DNA of 64,000 bases from Kiloniella sp. EL199 (GTDB lineage Bacteria; Pseudomonadota; Alphaproteobacteria; Kiloniellales; Kiloniellaceae), in NCBI RefSeq assembly GCF_900313065.1, contig NZ_OMPU01000010.1, positions 868,001 to 932,000 of the forward strand. Direction: 5' to 3'. A program made the translations under genes and the position numbers. Positions 16,116-24,639 of the stretch are shown one piece after another; the stretch's first letter is position 1, and each line of letters begins with the position of its first letter. The notes beneath the pieces are model-generated. The model was given only the letters and a program-made list of their open reading frames with translations. It did no database searches and was not told where the DNA came from.

Positions 16116-17878
16116 TGCCACCAAGAACCCTTCAGGCCAGCTTTATTCGCGGGGAAATCACCCCCCGATTACATGGACGCGAAGATACGCAGCTCTACCA
16201 GACAGGCTTGGCCCTGTGTGAGAACTGGATTGTGTTACCCCATGGTGGCATGACGCGCCGTCCGGGGACACGGTTTGTGGCAAAGGCGAAACACGCCGAT
16301 AAACAGTGCCGTCTTATTTCGTTCGAATACTCAACAGAAGACGCCTATATTCTGGAAATCGGTGATCTTTACATGCGGTTTTACCGTGATTTCGGACAAA
16401 TCGAAAAAGACGATGCTCCTTATGAGATAACCACACCTTACAAGGAAGAAGAGTTGTTTGATCTGGTCTTTACCCAGACGGAAAACAGCCTGTGGATTGT
16501 GCACAAGGATCACCCGCCCAAAGAATTAAAACGCAACGATCATGCCGACTGGTCTCTGGCGGATATTACCTTTACGTCAAAGCCGGCAGAATGGAAGGCC
16601 GGGAACTATCCCAGACGCTGTTCCTTTTATCAGCAGCGATCTATCTTTGCTTCGCCACCTGATCAACCGCAAACCATCTGGACGTCGAAAACATCCAACG
16701 AGAAAAATTTCACTTTAGGCACCAATGCCGACGATGCCTTCAAGGCCACGATCAAGGCGGGGCAGGTCAACCACATTCAATGGATGGTCGAGGGACGTGC
16801 CCTAATGATGGGCACATCCGGGGCAACAAGAACATTGAGCGGATCGTCTGCCAATGAAGCCCTGACCGTGACTTCGGTGATCAATCGCCGTCATACGACC
16901 GAAGGATCAGCCGCTATTCCACCGATCCAGAAGGGGGAAGTGGCTCTCTTTTTAAGTCGGAACAGAAAACGGTTGCACGAGTTTGTCTTTTCGTTTGAGC
17001 GCGACAGCTTTATTGCGCCTGACCAGACCTTTTTATCCCAGCATATTACGGGTACCGGGATCAAGGATATGGATATGGTCAACGACCCTGATTCCATTAT
17101 CTGGATGGTGCGGGATGATGGACAACTGGTTGGCGTTACCTATGAAAAATCACAGGAAGTTGTCGCCTTTCATCGCCATAAACTGGGCGGATCAACCGAT
17201 GACCATGATTGGGGGGAAGTTGAGACCGTTGCTGTAACCTATGAAGCCAAACGGGAAGTTCTGTGGCTGTCGGTGAAGCGCAAAGTCAACGGCGAGGTCG
17301 TGCGTCATATCGAGTTTATGGAAGCCGGGTTTGACGATGGTCTGGATAAAAAAGATGCCTTCTTTGTGGATTGTGGCGGAACCTATGAAGGGGATGCCGC
17401 AAACACCATTAACGGTTTCGATCATCTGGTGGGCGAAGAGGTGGATATCCTGCACGACGGCAAGGTATCGCCGCGATCAATCGTGACAAGTGATGGGAAG
17501 GTATCGCTAAAGAATAACCGTACAGGTTTGAAGATTACGGCCGGCTTGCCTTACCAATCGGTCGTACAGCCCTTGTCCCCGATCGTCGCGCTGCAAAATG
17601 GGACTGGTAGAGGCAAGAAAAAACGGGTTGTTTCCATGGGTGTGGATGTCATGAACACGGGAACAATCGAAGCTGGTGATACGCTGGCAGATACCCAAAC
17701 GCATATCTTTCGCGATGGTTCGACACCCTTTGGGCAGTCCCCGGATCTCTATACGGGGTATCTGGAAATTGATCCGGAAAACGGCTTTAGCGACAAGGCA
17801 CAAATTTTTATCCGCGCAAGACAACCACTCCCGGCAACAATCAGGTCACTGATCACAGAAGTACAGTCAGAGGGGTAG
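16115..17878 (+). CDS. Tail nozzle protein (tail tubular B-like)
   Basis: 587 residues, beta-rich. The N-terminus, LQASFIRGEITPRLHGREDT and then ENWIVLPHGGMTRRPGTRFV, is typical of the nozzle proteins of BPP-1-like and T7-like short tails, as is MRFYRD further on. Six copies form the tube end through which DNA leaves. The gene is coupled to the upstream adaptor. Its stop is followed by a shift to AT-rich DNA at 17.9 kb, where an accessory gene has been placed. Confidence 0.88.
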   Translation: MPPRTLQASFIRGEITPRLHGREDTQLYQTGLALCENWIVLPHGGMTRRPGTRFVAKAKHADKQCRLISFEYSTEDAYILEIGDLYMRFYRDFGQIEKDDAPYEITTPYKEEELFDLVFTQTENSLWIVHKDHPPKELKRNDHADWSLADITFTSKPAEWKAGNYPRRCSFYQQRSIFASPPDQPQTIWTSKTSNEKNFTLGTNADDAFKATIKAGQVNHIQWMVEGRALMMGTSGATRTLSGSSANEALTVTSVINRRHTTEGSAAIPPIQKGEVALFLSRNRKRLHEFVFSFERDSFIAPDQTFLSQHITGTGIKDMDMVNDPDSIIWMVRDDGQLVGVTYEKSQEVVAFHRHKLGGSTDDHDWGEVETVAVTYEAKREVLWLSVKRKVNGEVVRHIEFMEAGFDDGLDKKDAFFVDCGGTYEGDAANTINGFDHLVGEEVDILHDGKVSPRSIVTSDGKVSLKNNRTGLKITAGLPYQSVVQPLSPIVALQNGTGRGKKKRVVSMGVDVMNTGTIEAGDTLADTQTHIFRDGSTPFGQSPDLYTGYLEIDPENGFSDKAQIFIRARQPLPATIRSLITEVQSEG

Positions 17879-17927
17879 TTCCTTCTCACGTTTTGCTTTT
17901 ATCGGGGCGTTATTATTGAGGCATAAA

Positions 17928-19136
17928 ATGGAAAACCTTCGTATTATAAAAGACTTTACTGGTTCATCGCAGAAACGCTCCCAAAAAGCGCCTGAAACAG
18001 TTGATGAACTTCTAAGACGTATTGATCAACTGACTGAAGGTGCAACAACTAATTTCTATAAGGCATATTCCGAGATTGCTTTAGTTCTTGATGAAAAACC
18101 TGAAATATTGGGGATAGATCGAAATTCTGATGCCTATGAAAAAACGAAAACATGGTTTGAACGGGCTGTAGAAATTAATAGTAATGATCCTCGAAGTTCA
18201 GCAAATAAATTCATACGCGCAGTTTCTAAGTATGGATTGCTTTATTCAGGAAAGTCACTTGTCAATAAAGATGGTAAAGATCGCCTTGCTGATACAACCA
18301 ATATCATTGGAAGTAATGTTATTGGTTATATCCTTGATCAAAAGACAGTACCAAACATCAGCGAAATTATTAATGCAGAAATTGATGGCGCCTTAAAGCA
18401 GGGAGGACAAGATTTGGCCGGTTGGGGAGGTGCGTTTTATTTTTGGGACCATAAGCTAAAATCAGGCGAAACAATTGGCGAAACAATAAAGAAAAATCCC
18501 GAACAGCTAGAAAAATTTTTGGCAATTAATGCGGCTGCGACCCGTTACACAATGGGATCTGAGTGGGATGAAGACGATTATGGAGAGTTTTTTGAGGGGA
18601 TTTGGTTCGGCATGAATGCACCGGTTCCTAGTAGTATTCAAGATGAAATCACTTGGAGAGTAATAACAAAGGACTATATCGGCAATCCTGACAGAGTTGG
18701 TGAATGGACTTATAATGAGAAGAGGAGCCAATGGGGAAAACCTGCGGGATTGAGAGAGTCTAGAGCCGTAAAGTTAACACCTACCTCACAAGAAGTTACA
18801 GAACTTAGCTTAAGAAGGCAGGCTCGTCTTAAACATCAAAACATCGATTTTGATAATATAGATGTGCTTGGAAATCGCGATAATTCAGACAACGTTGCTC
18901 CTGTTAATAGGAAGGAAAATTTACTGGACCAATTCTTCCCTGATAATGTTTTGCCTGGACATGATGATTTTGAGTTTTGGTCTGGGAAAAAGAGTAATTT
19001 ACATCAGAGAGAACAAGAAAGCATAAATCAGTTCGATAGCGCCAAAGAAAAAGAAAGTTTAGGGCTTTTAAATGGTCTGCCTAGGAACTCTTTGATGTCT
19101 TCTCAATTAAGTAAGCCATCAAAGTTTATTCAATGA
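17928..19136 (+). CDS. AT-rich protein of unknown function, possible virion cargo
   Basis: 402 residues from ATG 17928 (GAGG upstream). No signal peptide or membrane segment. The N-terminus is basic (DFTGSSQKRSQKAPE), the middle is a predicted globular helical domain with SKYGLLYSGKSLVNKDG and WGGAFYFWDHKL, and the last 80 residues are Asn/Asp/Ser-rich. The DNA is clearly more AT-rich than the nozzle gene before it. It takes a place in the tail module where BPP-1-like phages encode internal proteins, and its 3' end overlaps by seven bases a convergent membrane-protein gene. A carried effector with a membrane partner is an inference only. Confidence 0.5.
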   Translation: MENLRIIKDFTGSSQKRSQKAPETVDELLRRIDQLTEGATTNFYKAYSEIALVLDEKPEILGIDRNSDAYEKTKTWFERAVEINSNDPRSSANKFIRAVSKYGLLYSGKSLVNKDGKDRLADTTNIIGSNVIGYILDQKTVPNISEIINAEIDGALKQGGQDLAGWGGAFYFWDHKLKSGETIGETIKKNPEQLEKFLAINAAATRYTMGSEWDEDDYGEFFEGIWFGMNAPVPSSIQDEITWRVITKDYIGNPDRVGEWTYNEKRSQWGKPAGLRESRAVKLTPTSQEVTELSLRRQARLKHQNIDFDNIDVLGNRDNSDNVAPVNRKENLLDQFFPDNVLPGHDDFEFWSGKKSNLHQREQESINQFDSAKEKESLGLLNGLPRNSLMSSQLSKPSKFIQ

Positions 19137-19741
19137 CATTTATTTTGGTCTTTGAAAATAAGATAGCTGCTCAGGGATACGGGAGTTATTGCTAAAACGC
19201 CACTACCTACCGAAAAAAGACAAAACAGGAAATAAGTATAATCTTCCAAGTGTCGTGCTGTCGCGATGTCATGGTTTTCTTCTACTGTTTCCAAAAGAAC
19301 AGGCGGGTACAGTTCAGATAGTGCGTCATAGCAAAAAATAATCGTAAGTATGAACCACATGACAGATGTAAATAATGTTGTATATCTGAGGGAATATATA
19401 AAGTTAGGTGGTAAATCTAACTTGTTTTTCAAAGTCTTGAAATAGCTATCCAGCTTTTGTCTTTTTATCAGGTAAAAAGGAATTGTGATCGTCAAAAGTA
19501 GGGCGATTATGAGGATAGAGATCAATACTGTTGATAAAAATATTCCCCAATATTTTCTGTATATATAAATATCGGGGGGCGTGTCCCAGCTATAGTACAT
19601 TGTGAAATCAGATGGTTTTGCAAACACTAGGGATATGCACAGGAGTACACAGAAGATGGTTGCAGAGACGCAGGCGAGTGTACTGTACGCCAAGCAACGT
19701 TTTTTGAATTCAGCTTCGATTTTATCGATTAGAGAATGCAT
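19130..19741 (-). CDS. Four-helix membrane protein
   Basis: 203 residues from ATG 19741. Hydrophobic segments lie near residues 20-42, 66-92, 122-140 and 168-196, separated by hydrophilic loops; the loop YYSWDTPPDIYIY is probably outside. No family is recognised. A longer version from TTG 20185 would overlap the plus-strand gene at 19929 and is rejected. It lies tail to tail with 17928-19136, both AT-rich, inside a tail operon of opposite direction. An immunity or exclusion function for the inner membrane is conceivable. Confidence 0.55.
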   Translation of the reverse strand: MHSLIDKIEAEFKKRCLAYSTLACVSATIFCVLLCISLVFAKPSDFTMYYSWDTPPDIYIYRKYWGIFLSTVLISILIIALLLTITIPFYLIKRQKLDSYFKTLKNKLDLPPNFIYSLRYTTLFTSVMWFILTIIFCYDALSELYPPVLLETVEENHDIATARHLEDYTYFLFCLFSVGSGVLAITPVSLSSYLIFKDQNKCH

Positions 19742-19928
19742 AGAAAACAGCACCTGTTTACTTAATACACGTAATGGTAGCTGGTTTGAGGCCTTTGAAC
19801 AATTAAATAAAGTGATGTCGACTAAGTGGCGGTGATGTTGCGTCGTTTGGAGAGTTTCAAACATGTTATGAATATATTGCTGATGCTGATCAAGTTTTGA
19901 CAAGAAATCTAAAATAAAGGGTAAAGCG

Positions 19929-20372
19929 ATGGGGTTTTTAAAAAAACTGTTTAAAGGTGTTAAAAAAGTTTTGAAGGGTGCGGCCCCTGCTATTGGTGCG
20001 CTGGCAGGGATTGGCGGTTTGTCGTCGACGGCTGGTTTACTCGGGGCGGGTGGGGCACTTTTTAACGGCTTTTCCGAACGCAAACGCGCAAAAAAACAGG
20101 CTAAAATGGCAAGGCGGTTTGCTGCGCAGGAGGCCGCGATCAGTCGACGCAATACACAACGTTTGGCGGGGCAACAGCGTGCCAATTTTGCAGCTGCGGG
20201 TTTGAAAATTGAAGGTAGTCCGGCTCTGTTGATTGAAGAGACAGAAAAGTTGGGGGCGCAGGAAGTTGATAATATTCTCTACGCCGGAAATCAGCAGGCC
20301 AAAGCTCATAAGCGTGCCGGAAACAACGCCATGATCGGTGGTTTTCTGAATGCGGGACCAAGCTTCTTATAG
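19929..20372 (+). CDS. Internal virion/core protein (T7 gp14-like)
   Basis: 147 residues. An amphipathic basic N-terminus (FLKKLFKGVKKVLKG) leads into a Gly/Ala-rich hydrophobic segment, then a long charged helix (RKRAKKQAKMARRFAAQEAA) and a conserved AAAGLKIEGSPALLIEETEK-like segment. This order is typical of small internal virion proteins that are ejected first and form a pore in the outer membrane (T7 gp14 and its relatives). Base composition matches the core phage genes. Confidence 0.75.
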   Translation: MGFLKKLFKGVKKVLKGAAPAIGALAGIGGLSSTAGLLGAGGALFNGFSERKRAKKQAKMARRFAAQEAAISRRNTQRLAGQQRANFAAAGLKIEGSPALLIEETEKLGAQEVDNILYAGNQQAKAHKRAGNNAMIGGFLNAGPSFL

Positions 20373-20483
20373 ATAATGATATAGGAGATAGAGATCTAAT
20401 CCCGTTATATCTTATGGTTGAATAAAGTGGTGCTTTCTGAGTTAATTGGCTATCTGGGTTTGATAAAAAAATGAGATAGTAAA

Positions 20484-21062
20484 ATGTTTCTTACCGCTAT
20501 TCAGTCACGTTTTAAGGAAATAGAATTCAAGCGGGTATTGAAAGCTTTCGTTATTTCTATACTGGTTCTTTTTTTTCTGACCTTTGCGTATGAATTTATT
20601 GATAAACTTTATTATGACTTCACTTTGATAGATGAAGCGAACCCGCAAAAGGTAACTCTACTTCTGGACAGAGCTCTGGAGTTGATCATAAAGTTTTCGC
20701 TTTATTTAACTCTCTATCAAATCCCGTCAAATTTGCCTGTTCTCCTAGGGGGATTGGTCCTGAACTTTTTTAAAGTGAAGCGGATCATTTGGACATATCT
20801 GCTATTTGTTATCTGCTTCATTTCATATGATGTTTATAACCTTTTCAATTTTATGTATCCGCGTGAAGGTACATCAACCTTTGGGTATAGCACGAGGGAT
20901 TGCGTGGCTATTGTTGATTATGTTCGAACAGCTTGCGGGTACGAAATCTGGGCAAAAGGTTTTTTTGTGGATTTAGCTGAGGGTTTGATTGGCGCAGCTG
21001 TTTATCTAAGATGCTATCAAAGAGGAAGCAAAGAGAATGTCGGACAAGTGGCAATTAAATGA
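20484..21062 (+). CDS. Multi-helix membrane protein in the tail module
   Basis: 192 residues with about four hydrophobic segments (near residues 20-40, 65-85, 100-120 and 160-180) and basic cytoplasmic ends. No domain recognised. AT-rich. Its 3' end overlaps the start of the next gene by 26 bases, so the two are strongly coupled. The pairing of a membrane protein with a soluble partner repeats what is seen at 17.9-19.7 kb. Confidence 0.5.
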   Translation: MFLTAIQSRFKEIEFKRVLKAFVISILVLFFLTFAYEFIDKLYYDFTLIDEANPQKVTLLLDRALELIIKFSLYLTLYQIPSNLPVLLGGLVLNFFKVKRIIWTYLLFVICFISYDVYNLFNFMYPREGTSTFGYSTRDCVAIVDYVRTACGYEIWAKGFFVDLAEGLIGAAVYLRCYQRGSKENVGQVAIK

Positions 21063-21867
21063 GGATGGCACGGCAACTTTTTTCACGGATGAATATGGCC
21101 CTGTCACAATTGATCAAGATAACTTTTTTGATACGTTTGGTGACGATATCATTGATGTTAAAAAGAGCCATGAGGATTATCACGAATACGGCTTTTTACA
21201 TGACCTTGGTATTTCAACTAAAGATATTGATCATGAAGTTGTATCCGCAGCTTTGGCAACCTTTGCAACTCCGTTAGGACCCAAGTATGGAAGTTTTGCT
21301 GGGCCAGGGTTCGTAAAGCATTCCTCGGCTCATTCCGGTGTTGTGACAAATTATACAACAAACTTGCACCTTCTTGATCCAGGGTTGGTACAACGGTCTA
21401 TCGTCGTGAAAGATGGAAATTACCATATTCGTACTGTGGGTATAGGCACAGGTAATCTGAGAGAGAAAAATTTAAAATACGCAGAGGATGTTTGGGGATT
21501 TGCGGATAAAAGAATAAAGAATTGGATTGAAACTTTCCAAGAAAGTGACAGTTTACGAATGGTTCCGACACACAAAAAAATAATTGGCGATGAAATAGAA
21601 AAATCAGTACTTCAAGACCGCCTATCCGGTGTTCTCGGCTCTGATGAGGCTGTGTCTGAGAAAAGCATTGATCGTAAGAATTCATTATATTCTCATACTC
21701 TTTTAAAAGATCCAGAGGATGCCATTGATACAGATGAAACCTTGTCAGAGCGTATGCGACCAGGTTCTATGAAATCTCAAATAGATAATTTCGATACTGG
21801 TATAGAAAACAATGTGGCCGGGTTCTTGAGTAACTTTTCAAACAACGGACTGTTACGGGCACAGTGA
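21037..21867 (+). CDS. AT-rich soluble protein of unknown function, possible virion cargo
   Basis: 276 residues. The N-terminal 60 residues are very acidic (DEYGPVTIDQDNFFDTFGDD). A middle domain has VSAALATFATPLGPKYGSFA and HIRTVGIGTGNLREKN; the C-terminal 80 residues look disordered. No signal peptide, membrane helix or recognised family. It starts within the upstream membrane-protein gene. Located between two internal virion genes, in the same kind of slot as 17928-19136. Role unknown. Confidence 0.5.
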   Translation: MSDKWQLNEDGTATFFTDEYGPVTIDQDNFFDTFGDDIIDVKKSHEDYHEYGFLHDLGISTKDIDHEVVSAALATFATPLGPKYGSFAGPGFVKHSSAHSGVVTNYTTNLHLLDPGLVQRSIVVKDGNYHIRTVGIGTGNLREKNLKYAEDVWGFADKRIKNWIETFQESDSLRMVPTHKKIIGDEIEKSVLQDRLSGVLGSDEAVSEKSIDRKNSLYSHTLLKDPEDAIDTDETLSERMRPGSMKSQIDNFDTGIENNVAGFLSNFSNNGLLRAQ

Positions 21868-21928
21868 ATGCCAATGATTTAATATCTCTGTAAGCATCGC
21901 TCCCCCTATCTCTTTAGTTTTTTCTTTG

Positions 21929-21960
21929 GATCCAAGCAGAATTGCTGGATCTATTTTTTT
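21929..21960 (+). terminator. Intrinsic terminator before internal virion gene
   Basis: Arms GATCCAAGCA and TGCTGGATC with a GAAT loop and one bulged A, followed by TATTTTTTT. It ends 43 bases before the start at 22003. Confidence 0.75.
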
Positions 21961-22002
21961 TGCCCAAATTTCAGTGGGTTCAAGCTTAGAAGGTTATCGA
22001 AA

Positions 22003-24540
22003 ATGCCAAATATCCCTGATAGTCGAGCCCCAGCTACAGTTCGATTTGAATTACCAGATGAAAACATTGGTGCTGTTACGAAAGGCCTTTCCAGGCTTGC
22101 AAAAGCTGTTCATGAAAAAGATAAAAAGAAGAAAGAGGAAGAAAAAGCACGCAAACAAGAACCTGCTACTGCCGATGTTGATCCTGCTGAGAGCCCACAA
22201 GACGAAAGTGTCATCGAAGGAGTGAAATCTGATCTGAGGGACGCATCGGAATACATGCAGGAAAAATTGCGTGATATTGATCTGTACGAAGAAATGTCAG
22301 AATTTGCGTCTGGTCTTTATCAGGGGATCAAGGAGCAGCTTGGCTTTACAGACAGTTCGCCATCAAAAATTGATGAAGAAATCAATTCGGCCTATGCGAA
22401 TATAAAAACTGACCTGATGACACGGCAGAATTTCAAAGGTGAAGATGAGGCCGCCGCCTTTAGTCAGCGGTTTGACGAAAAGGCTCGTTTTGATCAGCAG
22501 TCTCTAAGGGCTTTTAAACAGGAAATCATCAAAGAGAAAATTCATACGACCGTAGATCGCCATATTGAAAAGTATGGTTCCGGTGTTGTTGGTAATCCTG
22601 ATACCCTGACGGATGCCATTATCGTTATTGATAGTAATATCAATGATCTTGCACCGGGCATAGGGCGTGAGGCTGCGGTTGAAAAAAGCAGAGAAGCACG
22701 TAGAAGTTTGTTATCCTTTGCGCTACAGGGACACGCGAAACAAGGGAACTATGACGCATTACAATCCTTGTTGGACGGCGTTGACCCGGCAACAGGAGCA
22801 GCGATTAATATTGATGAGTACGTGAACCGCGAAGATAAGGGGTATTTTCAATCCATTGCCTCAAAAGGAATTGTTCGCAATGAGGCCACAAGACTTCTGG
22901 ATGATATTTATTCTGCGGGGCTTTCCGAAGAAGATTTGCTTAGAACGCTGGAATATTATCCTGATCAGTTAGTGGGCGAAGAGGCGGCTCTTCTCTGGCG
23001 AAATGAACGACGCCTTCAAGCTAAAGAACAAAGAGAGAGAGTAAAAGGGCAGCGTTATTTTGCGTGGAATTTCCTTGTCGAAAACAAAGGAAATATCGAT
23101 ATTAATGATCTTTCGCTGGATTTAAGTCAATCAGATCGAAATCAGATCGCAGAATATGCTGATCAGATAATCGCCGGGGATAACGATTTTTCTCCTGATG
23201 TTAAGTTCAGACGTGAGCAAGGTTCACGTGCCTTATACGAACTTAAAGCGTTGCAAGTCGCTGATCCTGAAGCTTTTCCAAATTATGATTTATCTCATTA
23301 CTTTAAGGATTTATCACCAAAGCAAATCAACGAAGTTATAGCTATGCAGCAAAGTGAGCCGGATCCTCGTTTAGCTGCCAATTTTAAATTGCGTGAACGC
23401 TTGGCGCAAAGAGCTTGGGAAAGCATTACTGGAAGTGATGGACAAGGAGAGCTTGATCGCCATGCTTTTGTCGATTTCCGAATTCGCCTTGATGAACGGA
23501 TTGACGAATATAACGGCACGCAAAAAGAACCTGCTGGACCTTTTGAAATAGAGCAAATCGTCAATGACATGGTCGCCAATGGTGAGGTGGTTCAGCCTGT
23601 GCAAGGGAATGAGGTTATTCGCGGCGAAGAGGAGCGTGATGTACTTGTCGGTGATGGGGACCCTGTTTTTGCCGAGGATGTGATTAAGGGCACTCATGAA
23701 TGGTACGAATTCTTAGCAGATCTTAGATCTTCTAACCCTGATGAGTTTTCTAAATTACCGATAAAAGATCAAAAGGCATCAACAGCTTATTGGATGCATA
23801 ATAGGGGAGGGACGACTGGTACTTCTGTTACTGCAATTGCACAGACGAAAGAGCATCGTCAACAATCATTAATTGCTGGTAATAACGTTTTATATCAAGA
23901 AGATGTTCTTTCTTGGGAGAAAGACGTTACAGAGGAGTTAATTCGTAATACTGGTATCGATAAAGGTTTGGCCACTGATATTGCTACTGTAATTTCATTT
24001 ACTCCTGTTGGTTCAGCTTTGGATATCGGAGAAGGGCTTTTAAATGCGTCAGTTGCTTTTGAACAAGGCGATATTGAAAAAGGATTAGGTTATCTGGGTG
24101 AGGCAGGAATGTCTGCTTTGAAAATAAATAAATTGAAAAAATTGTTTGTTAAAAGCGGTGTAAAAGCTCAACGCATAATTTCAGACGCATTACCTGATTT
24201 AGCGGCGAGAAAGATGTTTAAAGCTTTATCAAAACAAGGTCTATCTTCTGGGGTTGTGAAGGATAGTATTTTCAGAGCATTCAGAAACGGCTTTAATCCG
24301 GGAGAGGCTCTTGCCTATGGTGTGTTTTCTGCCAACGCTAAGAAGGTAATAGATTCCGCATTTCAAGCATTTAAGGGTGAGATTCTTTCAGAGAATAAAC
24401 AAAGAATAATTAGAGAAAAAATAGAATCTGTTCTTTATCGTGAAGGTAGTAAATTTTTAAAAGATGTTTCTGAGAAAGCCAAAAGTAAAGCTGTTAAAAC
24501 ACTAATAGATGAATGGTTTGAAAATTCAAAGTTACAGTAA
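22003..24540 (+). CDS. Large internal virion protein with a divergent C-terminal domain
   Basis: 845 residues, largely helical. After a short N-terminal segment comes a Lys/Glu-rich coiled region (HEKDKKKKEEEKARKQE, about residues 35-55), then a long helical body with many Glu, Arg and Gln residues, as in the ejected core proteins of podoviruses (T7 gp15/gp16 position). From about residue 590 the DNA becomes more AT-rich and the protein changes: it contains a hydrophobic stretch VISFTPVGSALDIGEGLLNA and then a basic, Lys/Ser-rich end. The stretch resembles the hydrophobic pre-toxin segments of polymorphic toxins, but no toxin domain is recognised. It precedes the tail fibre genes. Function in DNA ejection is inferred from size and place. 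Confidence 0.65.
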   Translation: MPNIPDSRAPATVRFELPDENIGAVTKGLSRLAKAVHEKDKKKKEEEKARKQEPATADVDPAESPQDESVIEGVKSDLRDASEYMQEKLRDIDLYEEMSEFASGLYQGIKEQLGFTDSSPSKIDEEINSAYANIKTDLMTRQNFKGEDEAAAFSQRFDEKARFDQQSLRAFKQEIIKEKIHTTVDRHIEKYGSGVVGNPDTLTDAIIVIDSNINDLAPGIGREAAVEKSREARRSLLSFALQGHAKQGNYDALQSLLDGVDPATGAAINIDEYVNREDKGYFQSIASKGIVRNEATRLLDDIYSAGLSEEDLLRTLEYYPDQLVGEEAALLWRNERRLQAKEQRERVKGQRYFAWNFLVENKGNIDINDLSLDLSQSDRNQIAEYADQIIAGDNDFSPDVKFRREQGSRALYELKALQVADPEAFPNYDLSHYFKDLSPKQINEVIAMQQSEPDPRLAANFKLRERLAQRAWESITGSDGQGELDRHAFVDFRIRLDERIDEYNGTQKEPAGPFEIEQIVNDMVANGEVVQPVQGNEVIRGEEERDVLVGDGDPVFAEDVIKGTHEWYEFLADLRSSNPDEFSKLPIKDQKASTAYWMHNRGGTTGTSVTAIAQTKEHRQQSLIAGNNVLYQEDVLSWEKDVTEELIRNTGIDKGLATDIATVISFTPVGSALDIGEGLLNASVAFEQGDIEKGLGYLGEAGMSALKINKLKKLFVKSGVKAQRIISDALPDLAARKMFKALSKQGLSSGVVKDSIFRAFRNGFNPGEALAYGVFSANAKKVIDSAFQAFKGEILSENKQRIIREKIESVLYREGSKFLKDVSEKAKSKAVKTLIDEWFENSKLQ

Positions 24541-24559
24541 TGTTATAACGCGAGATGAA

Positions 24560-24608
24560 TTGTTCGTCTCCGATCCGCCATCTATAATCGTTCTTGGATA
24601 AACAGGTC
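24560..24608 (+). promoter_or_regulatory. Promoter with conserved leader, site 2 (upstream of tail fibre)
   Basis: TTGTTC at 24560-24565, a 17-base spacer and a perfect TATAAT at 24583-24588. The leader that follows, TCGTTCTTGGATAAACAGGT, matches site 1 at 10761 with one change. A terminator begins three bases after the leader, and the tail fibre gene follows at once. Same order as at the portal gene. Confidence 0.65.
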
Positions 24609-24610
24609 TC

Positions 24611-24638
24611 AACCTCTGCTATTTAGTGGAGGTTTTTT
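24611..24638 (+). terminator. Terminator/attenuator overlapping the tail fibre ribosome site
   Basis: Arms AACCTC (24611-24616) and GAGGTT (24629-24634) with a 12-base loop, followed by further T residues. The GGAGG that serves the TTG start at 24640 lies inside the 3' arm, so folding could both stop transcription and hide the ribosome site. Confidence 0.6.
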
Positions 24639-24639
24639 A

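Noticed and set aside
19742-20185. N-terminal extension of the membrane protein at 19130-19741 from a TTG start
   Set aside because: It would run antisense through the internal virion protein gene at 19929, and its composition is that of a shadow frame. The ATG at 19741 begins the hydrophobic protein properly.
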